The translations under genes and the position numbers were made by a program. The notes under the pieces were generated by a model. It did no database searches. It was not told the DNA's origin and was given only the letters and a program-made list of their open reading frames with translations. A stretch of DNA of 64,000 nt from CAWFGW01 sp963815495 (lineage in GTDB: Bacteria; Bacteroidota; Bacteroidia; Cytophagales; JAAEPT01), in assembly GCA_963815495.1 (NCBI GenBank), contig CAWFGW010000010.1:62001-126000 (forward strand), in the 5' to 3' direction. This document shows positions 45,261 to 54,169 of the stretch, piece after piece (position 1 is the stretch's first letter; each line of letters begins with the position of its first letter).

Positions 45261-47114
45261 TTACTCTAGTATTATTAGATCGGTACGTCTATTCAGCTTT
45301 CGACCTTCCTCAGTGGCGTTATCTGCGAGGGGTTCGCTACTTCCGTAACCTTTTGCAACCATCATTGAAACAGGAATTCCTTTTGCGATTAAATAATCAA
45401 CTACTACTTGGGCACGATTTTGTGACAAAAGATGATTGGATTCATCATTGCCCACATTATCTGTATGACCACCAATTTCAACCTTAGCATTGGGATATTT
45501 TAATAACAGCTCTGCCACCATATCCAGTTCTAAATTTGATTCCTCATCTAAAACAGCAGCACCTGTTTCAAAGAACACATTATTTAAAGTGACTTTAGCA
45601 CCTTTTTGAAGAGGTGAAAGTAAAATATGTTTTTCAACCACCTGATATCCCTCCCCAACAGGCAAGAATACATTTTCAGAATGAAATAGGGAGGTACTAT
45701 CGTTAATTCGTATGGCATAATTTTTCCCAGCAGGGAGCGTAATGAGGTATTCTCCAGTTTCGCCATTCGAACGAAATTGTGCTATTTCTTTTTCAGATTC
45801 ATTGTCCCAAATTTCAATTGCTGCTTCCATCGGGTTCCCAGTCAACCTGTTTTTCACCGTCCCTTTTAACAGTGTTAGCTCAGGTAATTTGTCTTGTGTT
45901 TTAAAAGTCAACTCATAAATATCTTGTCCACCAAAACCTTCTTTTCGTTGTGATGAATAATACCCTTTTTGACCATCAGCAGAAAGCACAAAACAAAAAT
46001 CGTCTCCTGTAGTATTTACTGGATAACCTAAGTTTACTGGTGTTGACCATTCGCCATTCACTAATGAGGATTTAAAAATATCAAAACCTCCCATCGTAGT
46101 ATGCCCTTTTGAACTGAAGTAAAGTGTTTTTCCATCTGGGTGGAGAAAAGGTGATTCCTCATCATAAGAAGTGTTAATTGTTTTTGATAGTGGTCGCGGA
46201 GTCGACCAAGTGTCACCTGATTGTTTAACACTCTCATAAATATTGCTATTGCCACCAATAGATTTTCGTACAAACAATAAGGTTTTACCATCAGGAGAAA
46301 TTGTAATCGAAGATTCTTTTCCTACTGTGTTAAAAGACATTTGTGTAGGTTCATTCCAAGTACCATTAACAACTTCAGACACCAAAATATCACCTCCATT
46401 TGAACCTCGAAATAAAAACATGGTATGCCCATCAGGTGAGACACCAACAACTGCATCATTATTTTCAGGATCACTGATTGGCGGAGCTACTTTCTTTGGA
46501 TTTGACCAGGTTCCGTTTATGTTAACGGATTTATAAATATCCTGTAAATTATTCAGATGTGATTCGTCTTCTGGTGGATATGAGGTGAAAAACATGTATT
46601 TCCCATCAGCCGTTATTTTTGGTAATAAATCATGATGTTTGGTATTTATCACATCCCCAATGTTTGTAATGGTCACATCTACCGGTCGCTTTAAATATGA
46701 TTTTCCATACTCACATTCTTTAATGTATTTTGGCACATACTTTCGATCCATTTTTTGCGGATCTGATTTACGATAAAGTTTAATCGCCTCGTCAAAACGG
46801 TACAACAGCTGCATAGAAAAGCCTTTGATGCGATGCATTTCTAAGGAAGGATGTTTTGTTTCGTTCAAAGCTTTATCAATGTATTTCAAACCACTATCAC
46901 CTAATGCTAATGAATTATAACACAGAGCCATTCGCATAAAAATATAATCCTGCTTTTTATCTTCTTTCAGTGCCTCTTCATACACTTTTATTGCCGTACC
47001 ATACCGTCCATCATTTAACAGCATGTCACCCGTCATAGTCATTTTGCTTTGGGCAAAAACTTGTACAATTACTCCAAAAAATAAGGCGATAAAAATCAAC
47101 AAGGTATTTTTCAT
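45261..47114 (-). CDS. PorE-like OmpA-family protein (TPR, PD40 propeller, carboxypeptidase-regulatory-like, OmpA)
   Basis: 617 residues from ATG 47114, which starts a signal peptide (MKNTLLIFIALFFGVIVQVFAQ); the longer frame to 47198 runs into the divergent gene. Order: short TPR region, a PD40/WD40-like propeller (repeats such as GVSPDGHTMFL, TISPDGKTLLFV, FLHPDGKTLYFSSKG), a small carboxypeptidase-regulatory-like domain (LKGTVKNRLTGNPMEAAIEIWD), then OmpA_C (VEIGGHTDNVGND, NRRTDL) that binds peptidoglycan. PorE of the type IX secretion system has this layout, but paralogues are common in the phylum. Confidence 0.85.
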   Translation of the reverse strand: MKNTLLIFIALFFGVIVQVFAQSKMTMTGDMLLNDGRYGTAIKVYEEALKEDKKQDYIFMRMALCYNSLALGDSGLKYIDKALNETKHPSLEMHRIKGFSMQLLYRFDEAIKLYRKSDPQKMDRKYVPKYIKECEYGKSYLKRPVDVTITNIGDVINTKHHDLLPKITADGKYMFFTSYPPEDESHLNNLQDIYKSVNINGTWSNPKKVAPPISDPENNDAVVGVSPDGHTMFLFRGSNGGDILVSEVVNGTWNEPTQMSFNTVGKESSITISPDGKTLLFVRKSIGGNSNIYESVKQSGDTWSTPRPLSKTINTSYDEESPFLHPDGKTLYFSSKGHTTMGGFDIFKSSLVNGEWSTPVNLGYPVNTTGDDFCFVLSADGQKGYYSSQRKEGFGGQDIYELTFKTQDKLPELTLLKGTVKNRLTGNPMEAAIEIWDNESEKEIAQFRSNGETGEYLITLPAGKNYAIRINDSTSLFHSENVFLPVGEGYQVVEKHILLSPLQKGAKVTLNNVFFETGAAVLDEESNLELDMVAELLLKYPNAKVEIGGHTDNVGNDESNHLLSQNRAQVVVDYLIAKGIPVSMMVAKGYGSSEPLADNATEEGRKLNRRTDLIILE

Positions 47115-47181
47115 TACCACGAATATAAGCATTAAAGACAAGTTATGAAGGTTGGTATGATTTTGGAAATCTAAATTGGGT

Positions 47182-47847
47182 ATGAACTCAACAATCAAAA
47201 AACATTTAATCCTTTTGCTATTGTATTTTTCAATTGCTATTACTAGTCAGAGCGAACGATTCACGATAGAGTTCACTAATGCACAAACTAATTTATGTGT
47301 TGTATATTTAGAGGATAGCTTTTTAGGAAAGATTGAACAAGGAGAAGTGTTTTCCACCAAACTCCAAGGAGGAGTTCATCACTTGAGTTTTGTGGTTTTT
47401 GAACCTAATGGTGGATATTACACTTATCTTAAAGATTTAAATGTAAAAGATTCTCATCATTTTTTATTGCTTGAGAATGATAACGGCTACATTCACTTAG
47501 AAAAAAATCCAGGTATTACCCCTTTTAGTCTAGAAGCAATTAGTCATTTACCCATTCTGACGGCAGATAACTTTAATTTAATTCAATTGAAGTTAGAAAA
47601 CAGTGAGTTTGAGAATTCGCGATTTGAATTAATTAAAAGAGAAATTGTAAAGAGTCGAATTACAACAAGCCAATTACTTCAATTGATGAACTTTATACAA
47701 TCCTCTTCGATGAAATCAGAAATTGCGCTTTTAGCACAGAATCACTTAATTGACAGCGAAAATCTTTATTTAATTTTAAACGAATTAGATAAAAATACTG
47801 TAGAAAAACTGACTCAAGCTGCTGAAGGACTTAATCATTTGTTATAA
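47182..47847 (+). CDS. Exported protein, DUF4476-like C-terminus
   Basis: 221 residues from ATG 47182; the in-frame TTG at 47176 is less likely. An N-terminal signal peptide (LILLLLYFSIAITSQS) leads to a small beta-rich domain. A helical C-terminal region follows whose pattern (FELIKREIVKSRITTSQLLQLMNFIQSSSMKSEIALLAQ) is like DUF4476. Function unknown. It is divergent from the OmpA-family gene, the two starts being 68 bp apart. Confidence 0.7.
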   Translation: MNSTIKKHLILLLLYFSIAITSQSERFTIEFTNAQTNLCVVYLEDSFLGKIEQGEVFSTKLQGGVHHLSFVVFEPNGGYYTYLKDLNVKDSHHFLLLENDNGYIHLEKNPGITPFSLEAISHLPILTADNFNLIQLKLENSEFENSRFELIKREIVKSRITTSQLLQLMNFIQSSSMKSEIALLAQNHLIDSENLYLILNELDKNTVEKLTQAAEGLNHLL

Positions 47848-47863
47848 GTCACTCTTTACCTAA

Positions 47864-48325
47864 TTACCGCATTCTGTCCATTGAGCGCACCAAGTTTTCG
47901 TCTTTCTTAATCAATTTGTTTGAAATAAAGTTAGCAACTAATGCTCCCAGCGGTAGAAAGTAAGCAACGGAAAAAGCCCCTTCTTTTTGAGCTCCTGATA
48001 ACTCAATCGCTTTTGGTAAAGCCACAAAGGTTACCAATAATAAGAAAGAGGTTATAATTAAGTTATTAATCGCTCCGATAATCATTTGTAGTTTTCTGTT
48101 TTTATATTGGAAAATAGAAAATAAAGCCACAATTGCACTTCCTAAAGTTACTACCGCTAAATATATGGTTGAGTAAGTAGCACCTTCAGGGTTCACTGTG
48201 ATTTTTCTCGTATTCAGAATCACTGACATCGACTCCGTTTCTAATGTCCACACATTGCTAAATGCAGTTATACTCATTAAAGCAACTACGACAATCAAAA
48301 GAAGGGTTTGTGGTCTTTGTATCAT
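47864..48325 (-). CDS. DUF4293 domain-containing membrane protein
   Basis: 153 residues with four membrane helices. The start MIQRPQTLLLIVVVALM is the hallmark of DUF4293, found almost only in Bacteroidota. Function unknown. Divergent from truA. Confidence 0.9.
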   Translation of the reverse strand: MIQRPQTLLLIVVVALMSITAFSNVWTLETESMSVILNTRKITVNPEGATYSTIYLAVVTLGSAIVALFSIFQYKNRKLQMIIGAINNLIITSFLLLVTFVALPKAIELSGAQKEGAFSVAYFLPLGALVANFISNKLIKKDENLVRSMDRMR

Positions 48326-48394
48326 TTTTATTTAATTAGTTTTATACTTCCGTATTTTAGAAGCACAAAACTAACAAGAATTTCTACACTCCAA

Positions 48395-49117
48395 ATGCGT
48401 TATTTACTTGAATTAGCTTATGATGGTACCAACTACCACGGTTGGCAACTACAACCCAATGCTAACACGGTGCAAGCCGAGGTCAATAAAGCTTTATCGA
48501 CTGTTCTTCGAGAGGAAATCACAACACTGGGAAGTGGTCGAACAGATACTGGAGTACATGCGGAACAACAATTTGTTCATTTTGATACCGAACAGCTGCT
48601 AACTGACAAATTGATCCAACAGCTCAACGGGGTTTCTCCCAACGACCTTGCATTCTATACTATCAAGGAAGTGTCTGCTGGCTTTAACGTGCGCTTTGAT
48701 GCCATCTCACGCGCTTATCGCTATCGAATAGAAAGCGCTAAAAACCCTTTTTTATTAAATCAATATTATCGCTATCACAAACCTGTGAATGTGGAATCAA
48801 TGAATCAAGCTGCGAAAATTTTATTAGAGCACACCGATTTTGAATGTTTTAGCAAAGTACACACTGAAGTAAAAACGTTTCAATGCAACATCATGCAAGC
48901 GGAATGGAAACAGGAAGGAAACAAATTAGAATTTTATATTAAAGCCAATCGTTTTTTGCGTGGCATGGTACGTGCAATTGTAGGCACTTTGTTAGAGGTA
49001 GGTTTAGGTAAAATTTCCGCGCAACAATTTCGTGAAATTATTGAAAGTAAAAACCGTAATAATGCAGGAAGAGCTGTGCCCGCAGCGGGATTATACTTAG
49101 TGGAGGTGAACTATTAA
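48395..49117 (+). CDS. truA: tRNA pseudouridine(38-40) synthase
   Basis: 240 residues from ATG 48395, giving the standard start MRYLLELAYDGTNYHGWQ; the longer frame runs into the divergent DUF4293 gene. The catalytic Asp is in GSGRTDTGVHA near residue 51, with RYRIESAKNPF and NRFLRGMVRAIVGTLLEVG following. It modifies uridines 38-40 in tRNA anticodon arms. Confidence 0.96.
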   Translation: MRYLLELAYDGTNYHGWQLQPNANTVQAEVNKALSTVLREEITTLGSGRTDTGVHAEQQFVHFDTEQLLTDKLIQQLNGVSPNDLAFYTIKEVSAGFNVRFDAISRAYRYRIESAKNPFLLNQYYRYHKPVNVESMNQAAKILLEHTDFECFSKVHTEVKTFQCNIMQAEWKQEGNKLEFYIKANRFLRGMVRAIVGTLLEVGLGKISAQQFREIIESKNRNNAGRAVPAAGLYLVEVNY

Positions 49118-49216
49118 AAGGATAAACTTTTCCGTTCAATAATCAGTTTGTAGAAAACTATCATTCGCTAATTTCCCATTAAGATTGATAAAATAGTTAT
49201 TACATTTACAATTCAA

Positions 49217-51034
49217 ATGAAAGGACAGCAAGAAAGTACGAATACTAAAGGAAACAAATTTGACTACGCAGTCCTCAAGCGACTTTATTCATTTGTAACT
49301 CCTTACAATTTTCATTTCTATTTTTTAGTAATCACCACTATTTTAGCTGCTATTTTAGCTCCAGCACTTCCTTTTCTTGTGGGTAAAACCATTGACGGAC
49401 CAATCACTAATGGCGATGTCAACGCTATCACCAAAATGTTTTTTATCATGTTGGCTGTTTTAGTTGGGCAAAGTATTCTTCAATTTGGTAACACCTATTT
49501 AGCAGGCTGGTTGGGACAACATGTGATTCGCGATATTCGGATTTCACTTTTCAAACACCTTGTCCGCTTAAGGTTAAAGTTTTTTGATAAAACCCCTATT
49601 GGCCAACTGGTCACTAGAAATATTTCTGACATCGAAACGTTGGCGGATGTTTTCAGTCAAGGCTTAGCATCTGTTATCGCTGAAATTTTACAACTCGTTG
49701 TCATTCTTTCGGTGATGTTTTATTTCAACTGGCGACTAACATTTATCAGTTTAAGCATGCTTCCACTACTATTAATTAGCACCTACATATTCAAAGAAAA
49801 GATAAAAGAATCATTTGATGGCGTAAGAACTGCTGTTTCTCGTCTCAACACGTTTGTGCAAGAACATGTGACAGGAATGAGTGTTGTGCAAATTTTCAAT
49901 ACGGAAAAATTGCAGATGGTAAAGTTTGAAAAAATTAATCGAGAGCACCGTAAAGAGAACTTGAAATCAGTGAAATATTACTCCATCTATTTTCCTGTGG
50001 CGGAAGTAATCGGTGCAATTGGTACAGGGTTATTAGTATGGTATGGGGCACGTGGAATTATACAGGGCTATGTGACTGAGGTGGGTGATTTGATTATGTT
50101 TATTATGTATATCAGTATGTTTTTTAGACCTATCCGAATGATTGCTGACCGATTCAACACTATCCAGATGGGCATCATTAGCACTTCTCGGATCATGAAA
50201 CTAATTGATGACAATAATATGATGCCCGATGAAGGCGATGTGGTTGAGAACAATTTGAGAGGAGATATAAGTTTAAAAAACGTGTGGTTCGCTTATAATG
50301 ATGAGGATTACGTGTTGAAAGACATTTCATTCGAAGTAAAACAAGGAGAAACTATTGCTTTCGTAGGTGCTACTGGTGCAGGGAAATCATCTATCATCAA
50401 TTTATTAAACCGTTACTACGAAATCAACAAAGGCTCCATTGAAATTGATGGAAAAGATATCAACCAATATCAATTGAGCAATTTGAGAAAGAATATTGGT
50501 GTGGTGCTTCAAGATGTATTTCTTTTTTCTAACAGTATCCGTGAAAATATTCGTTTGGGTGATGAAGCCATTACTGATGAACAAATTATGCGTGCAGCAG
50601 AAATGGTTGGTGCACGTAAGTTTATTAGTAAACTACCTGGTGGTTTAGACTATAATGTGCAAGAGCGTGGGGTAAGTTTATCCGTAGGCCAACGTCAGCT
50701 CATCTCCTTTGTTAGAGCAATGGTTTACAACCCAAGAATCATTGTGTTGGATGAAGCGACATCTTCGGTTGATACTGAAACAGAAATCATGATTCAGGAA
50801 GCCATTGAGAAAATGATGAAAGGCAGAACAGCGCTAGTGATTGCACATCGCTTATCGACCATACAACACGCTCATAAAATTATTGTCTTAGACAAAGGTG
50901 AAATCAAAGAAATGGGCTCGCACGAAGAATTGTTGAAACAAGATTCTTTTTACGCAGAGCTTTATAATATGCAGTATCGGGATTTGAGTACTGAGACTAA
51001 AAGTAGAAAGACACAAGATCAAAGAGTAAAGTAG
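49217..51034 (+). CDS. ABC exporter, fused permease and ATPase (MdlB/YheH-like)
   Basis: 605 residues: six-helix ABC membrane domain (about 30-320) then an ATPase with Walker A GATGAGKSS, Walker B IIVLDEATSSVD and H-loop IAHRLST. The signature is LSVGQRQ rather than LSGGQ, as in the MdlB/YheH subgroup, whose members pair as heterodimers. The second exporter 1.2 kb on, in the opposite direction, has LSGGQKQ and could be a partner. The last about 10 residues (SRKTQDQRVK) are encoded by repeat-like DNA with two agtagaaaga words, so the C-terminus may have been extended. Confidence 0.92.
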   Translation: MKGQQESTNTKGNKFDYAVLKRLYSFVTPYNFHFYFLVITTILAAILAPALPFLVGKTIDGPITNGDVNAITKMFFIMLAVLVGQSILQFGNTYLAGWLGQHVIRDIRISLFKHLVRLRLKFFDKTPIGQLVTRNISDIETLADVFSQGLASVIAEILQLVVILSVMFYFNWRLTFISLSMLPLLLISTYIFKEKIKESFDGVRTAVSRLNTFVQEHVTGMSVVQIFNTEKLQMVKFEKINREHRKENLKSVKYYSIYFPVAEVIGAIGTGLLVWYGARGIIQGYVTEVGDLIMFIMYISMFFRPIRMIADRFNTIQMGIISTSRIMKLIDDNNMMPDEGDVVENNLRGDISLKNVWFAYNDEDYVLKDISFEVKQGETIAFVGATGAGKSSIINLLNRYYEINKGSIEIDGKDINQYQLSNLRKNIGVVLQDVFLFSNSIRENIRLGDEAITDEQIMRAAEMVGARKFISKLPGGLDYNVQERGVSLSVGQRQLISFVRAMVYNPRIIVLDEATSSVDTETEIMIQEAIEKMMKGRTALVIAHRLSTIQHAHKIIVLDKGEIKEMGSHEELLKQDSFYAELYNMQYRDLSTETKSRKTQDQRVK

Positions 51035-51175
51035 AAAGATAGTATTATAAAGTATGAAGTTGAAAGTTTTAAGTTATAAGTGTTTTTGAGAAAAATTAAA
51101 TAACATAAAACCATTCAATCTGTAACTCTACACTCCAATCTAACTACTCATATCTAACAATCTAATATCTCCCAA

Positions 51176-51691
51176 ATGAAAAAATGGATTATCGTTTTAG
51201 CTATTTTTATTGTAACCATGAGCATTTACATCTACTTAGGTGGTTGGAATGAGGTAATGGTTCAAGAGCTAAAAAGTAAAGAATTCACTTTACAAGGAAA
51301 AGTTTATGAGGGCAATGCAAAAGACACCCGCATGGGTAAATACTTTAGTGACATGGATGCCTTAATACAATCAAAAAACTCAACCGAAAAACTGACTGCG
51401 TATTATTACACAGCTCCTTCAAAAGAGAACAAACACTACGTGAAAGTTTTTGTGGGAGCTACTTACACTGGCGGTAAAAAACTCGGTGATGACTTAACCA
51501 TTGAGACCTTCCGATTAGAAAATTGTTTGCAAGCACAACATAAATCGCACCCGCTTCTAACTGCTACTTATCGTGAAATTTTCACTTATGCCAAAGAACA
51601 CCAAATGGTATTAGACTCTGCAATTGCTGTGGAGCAATATCCTAAATCAGATAGTTTGGTGTTGTGGATTCCAGTTGCGGAGAGAAAGTAA
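51176..51691 (+). CDS. Unknown membrane-anchored protein
   Basis: 171 residues. One N-terminal membrane segment (MKKWIIVLAIFIVTMSIYIYLGG) and a soluble extracytoplasmic domain with GTIETFRLENCLQA-like content (TIETFRLENCLQAQHK) and a YxxxxxSDSLVLWIPV end. The soluble part has the feel of a GyrI-like/SOUL small-molecule-binding fold, but I cannot confirm it. Stands alone between two ABC exporters. Confidence 0.6.
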   Translation: MKKWIIVLAIFIVTMSIYIYLGGWNEVMVQELKSKEFTLQGKVYEGNAKDTRMGKYFSDMDALIQSKNSTEKLTAYYYTAPSKENKHYVKVFVGATYTGGKKLGDDLTIETFRLENCLQAQHKSHPLLTATYREIFTYAKEHQMVLDSAIAVEQYPKSDSLVLWIPVAERK

Positions 51692-51716
51692 ATAAAAGAG
51701 GAGTTTATATTTTACC

Positions 51717-51839
51717 GTCATTCCAGAATTACGAAATGTAATGAAGTAATGTCGGGAATCTTTTTGGAATGGAATAGAATGTTGTGGTTTCTAGGGAAAG
51801 ATTCCTGACATTATATGAGAAACAAAATTCTGGGATGAC
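51717..51839. repeat. Nested inverted-repeat element (MITE- or REP-like)
   Basis: A 123-bp noncoding stretch bounded by inverted repeats gtcattccagaatt (51717-51730) and aattctgggatgac (51826-51839; one mismatch). A second inverted pair lies inside: gtcgggaatctttt at 51751 and ggaaagattcctgac at 51795-51809. The transcript could fold into one long stem. No ORF. Such sequences occur as dispersed intergenic repeats in many bacteria. Confidence 0.65.
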
Positions 51840-51841
51840 TA

Positions 51842-52168
51842 TTATTTCAAACCAGATTTATAAGAAAAATCAATAGGGTTTTCTTTAAAAGAAACACCAA
51901 TGTTACTAAGGTAAAATCCCTCGTCAACATCATAACAAAATAACATTGATGCTTTAGAGGGAAATACTCTTGAATATTTGACTATGAAAAAATCATGTTT
52001 ACGATGACTGAACAAACAGTCTTCAATTAAATATCCTCCATTTTTATATTCTTTACCGTTAACCGAATATTTGATATCAATTGAAGTATTTATATGTATT
52101 GTATATACACGCATATATTCCCTACTGTATATTCTACAGGTGTTAAAAAATTCATAAACAACACCCAT
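51842..52168 (-). pseudogene. Small unknown protein, probably with a disrupted N-terminus
   Basis: The frame gives 108 residues, with a credible C-terminal part (INTSIDIKYSVNGKEYKNGGYLIEDCLF). Its first 25 residues (MGVVYEFFNTCRIYSREYM) look poor. A neighbouring frame over the same DNA and upstream reads IIIVLTLILGFISWVLFMNF, an excellent membrane helix, then TPVEYTVGN. One missing base near 52100 would join them into a membrane-anchored protein. That frame has no clear start codon (TGA then ATT near 52209). Possibly decayed; no family recognised. Confidence 0.45.
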
Positions 52169-52261
52169 GAAATAAAGCCAAGAATCAGTGTTAGGACAAT
52201 AATTATTTCAATTCACTTTCTCACCTTGATTTAATGATTTTAATACTTCGAAAAAAACCTC

Positions 52262-54043
52262 TTACTCAACAACCTCCTCTAATTGCGACTCATACAAACT
52301 CTTATAGGATCCGTTTTTGAACATCAACTCTTCGTGTGTGCCCATTTCAGTTATCTTCCCATCTTCTAGAAAAGCAATTTTATCCGCTAGTTTTACTGAA
52401 GAAACTCGATGAGAAACAATCACTGTAGTCCTGTTTTGCATGATACGCTTGAGGTTTGATAAAATCTCATCTTCGGTTTTGGTATCCACCGCTGAAAGGC
52501 TATCGTCTAAAATTAAAATCTTCGGGTTTCTGATTAAGGCGCGTGCCAACGTAACACGTTGTTTTTGTCCACCCGACAAGGTAATTCCACGTTCTCCTAA
52601 CACGGTGTCAAATTGATTAGGGAAGTCCATAATGTTTTTATAAACCCCTGCATCTTTCGCAGCTTGTTCAATTTGTTGTTGCTCTACATCGGCTAAACCA
52701 AATCCGATATTATTACCGATTGAATCCGAAAACAAAAACACGTCTTGCGGCACGTAGCCAATTTGCTCACGCAATTTTGGAATGCTATAATCCTTGACGT
52801 CTATACCATCAATTTTCACAACACCTTCTGAAGGGTCATATAATCTGGTAATCAGGTTAGCAATACTACTTTTTCCAGACCCCGTCCCCCCTACTATGGC
52901 AATGCTTTCCCCTTGTTTAATTTCAAACGATAAATCTTCAACCGCTGTGATGTCAGAATCGGGATAGGTCAACTTTACTTTTTCAAAGGTGATTGCTCCA
53001 GCAATTTCTTTCTCCAATTTTTTCTCTGAAACAATGGTTGCTTTAGTGTTTAAAAACTCACTTATTCGTCTTTGTGAGGCAGCAGCACTTTGAATAATGC
53101 TGGTCACCCAACCTAATGATGCTACGGGCCAAGTCAGCATATTGACATACATCACAAACTCAGCAATATTGCCTACAGAGGCATTCCCAGCAATTACTTC
53201 CAATCCCCCAATATATACGACTGAAATGGTACTTAGCCCAATTAATCCCAAAATAACAGGAAAAAACAAGGCATTTATCATCGCCAGTTTCAACGACTCA
53301 TCTTTATAAGCATCACTTTTTACTAAAAACTGTTTTTCAAATTCTTTTTCTTTAGAAAATGCTTTTAAAACTCTAATTCCCGAAAATGCTTCCTGCACAA
53401 AGGTAGAGAGTCCTGATAGGTTTTGCTGAATTTTAGTAGACTGCTTGTCCATTTTTGAACTCACATAATAAATACAAATAGACAGCACTGGTAGTGGTAA
53501 TAATGTATAGGTAGCTAACGTACTATTTACAGAATACATTTTAGAAATCGTTAAGGCAAACAACACAATCAAATTAAGGCCATACATGATAGCAGGTCCT
53601 ATGTACATCCGTACTTTGCTTACATCTTCTGAAATTCGATTCATTAAGTCACCAGTATTATGACTTCGGTAAAAACTAATAGGCAACTGTTGGTAATGAC
53701 TAAAAATTTCATTTTTCATGTCGTATTCAATAAAGCGTGACATGACAATTATAGTTTGTCGGGTGAGGTATAAAAAAACACCACGCAATAAGGCGCTACC
53801 TAGGATGAGCGCTCCAATAAGAATAATGCTGCTGATAAATTGACCTTCAAAGGAAGATGTTTCACTTACCCCTTTAATCACCGTGTACAGTGAAGCATTT
53901 TCTTTAATTAAATCGATTGCTTGACCAGTCAAATGAGGGATAAAAACAGAAAAAATATTGGAAGCAGTAATAAAGAATACACCTAATATTAAGCGATATT
54001 TGTACTTAATAAAGAATTTATTTAATCGCTTTAGCTCCTTCAC
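52262..54043 (-). CDS. ABC exporter, fused permease and ATPase (MsbA/MdlA-like)
   Basis: 593 residues: six-helix membrane domain (about 18-320) with FSGIRVLKAFSKE in the coupling region, then an ATPase with Walker A GGTGSGKSS, Q-loop QIGYVPQDVFLFSD, signature LSGGQKQ, Walker B ILILDDSLSAVD and H-loop VSHRVSS. The Asp after Walker B (LDDSLSAVD) replaces the usual catalytic Glu, as seen in the MdlA-type half of heterodimers. This supports pairing with the other exporter at 49.2 kb. Substrate unknown. Confidence 0.92.
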   Translation of the reverse strand: MKELKRLNKFFIKYKYRLILGVFFITASNIFSVFIPHLTGQAIDLIKENASLYTVIKGVSETSSFEGQFISSIILIGALILGSALLRGVFLYLTRQTIIVMSRFIEYDMKNEIFSHYQQLPISFYRSHNTGDLMNRISEDVSKVRMYIGPAIMYGLNLIVLFALTISKMYSVNSTLATYTLLPLPVLSICIYYVSSKMDKQSTKIQQNLSGLSTFVQEAFSGIRVLKAFSKEKEFEKQFLVKSDAYKDESLKLAMINALFFPVILGLIGLSTISVVYIGGLEVIAGNASVGNIAEFVMYVNMLTWPVASLGWVTSIIQSAAASQRRISEFLNTKATIVSEKKLEKEIAGAITFEKVKLTYPDSDITAVEDLSFEIKQGESIAIVGGTGSGKSSIANLITRLYDPSEGVVKIDGIDVKDYSIPKLREQIGYVPQDVFLFSDSIGNNIGFGLADVEQQQIEQAAKDAGVYKNIMDFPNQFDTVLGERGITLSGGQKQRVTLARALIRNPKILILDDSLSAVDTKTEDEILSNLKRIMQNRTTVIVSHRVSSVKLADKIAFLEDGKITEMGTHEELMFKNGSYKSLYESQLEEVVE

Positions 54044-54081
54044 TTGCTTTTCCTTCTTTGAATTTTATGTTTTCTAGTCAG

Positions 54082-54108
54082 TTTACAACCCTATTTTTCT
54101 TACCTTTG
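54082..54108 (+). promoter_or_regulatory. Probable promoter of the nusB operon
   Basis: TACCTTTG at 54101-54108 matches TAnnTTTG, with a TTTAC about 19 bases upstream as a weak -33 element. It lies 61 bp before the nusB start. Confidence 0.5.
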
Positions 54109-54169
54109 AAACTGAATAAAAAGGTCGCACAAAGATACGATAAATATCTAGTTCTTTAACATAACTAAA

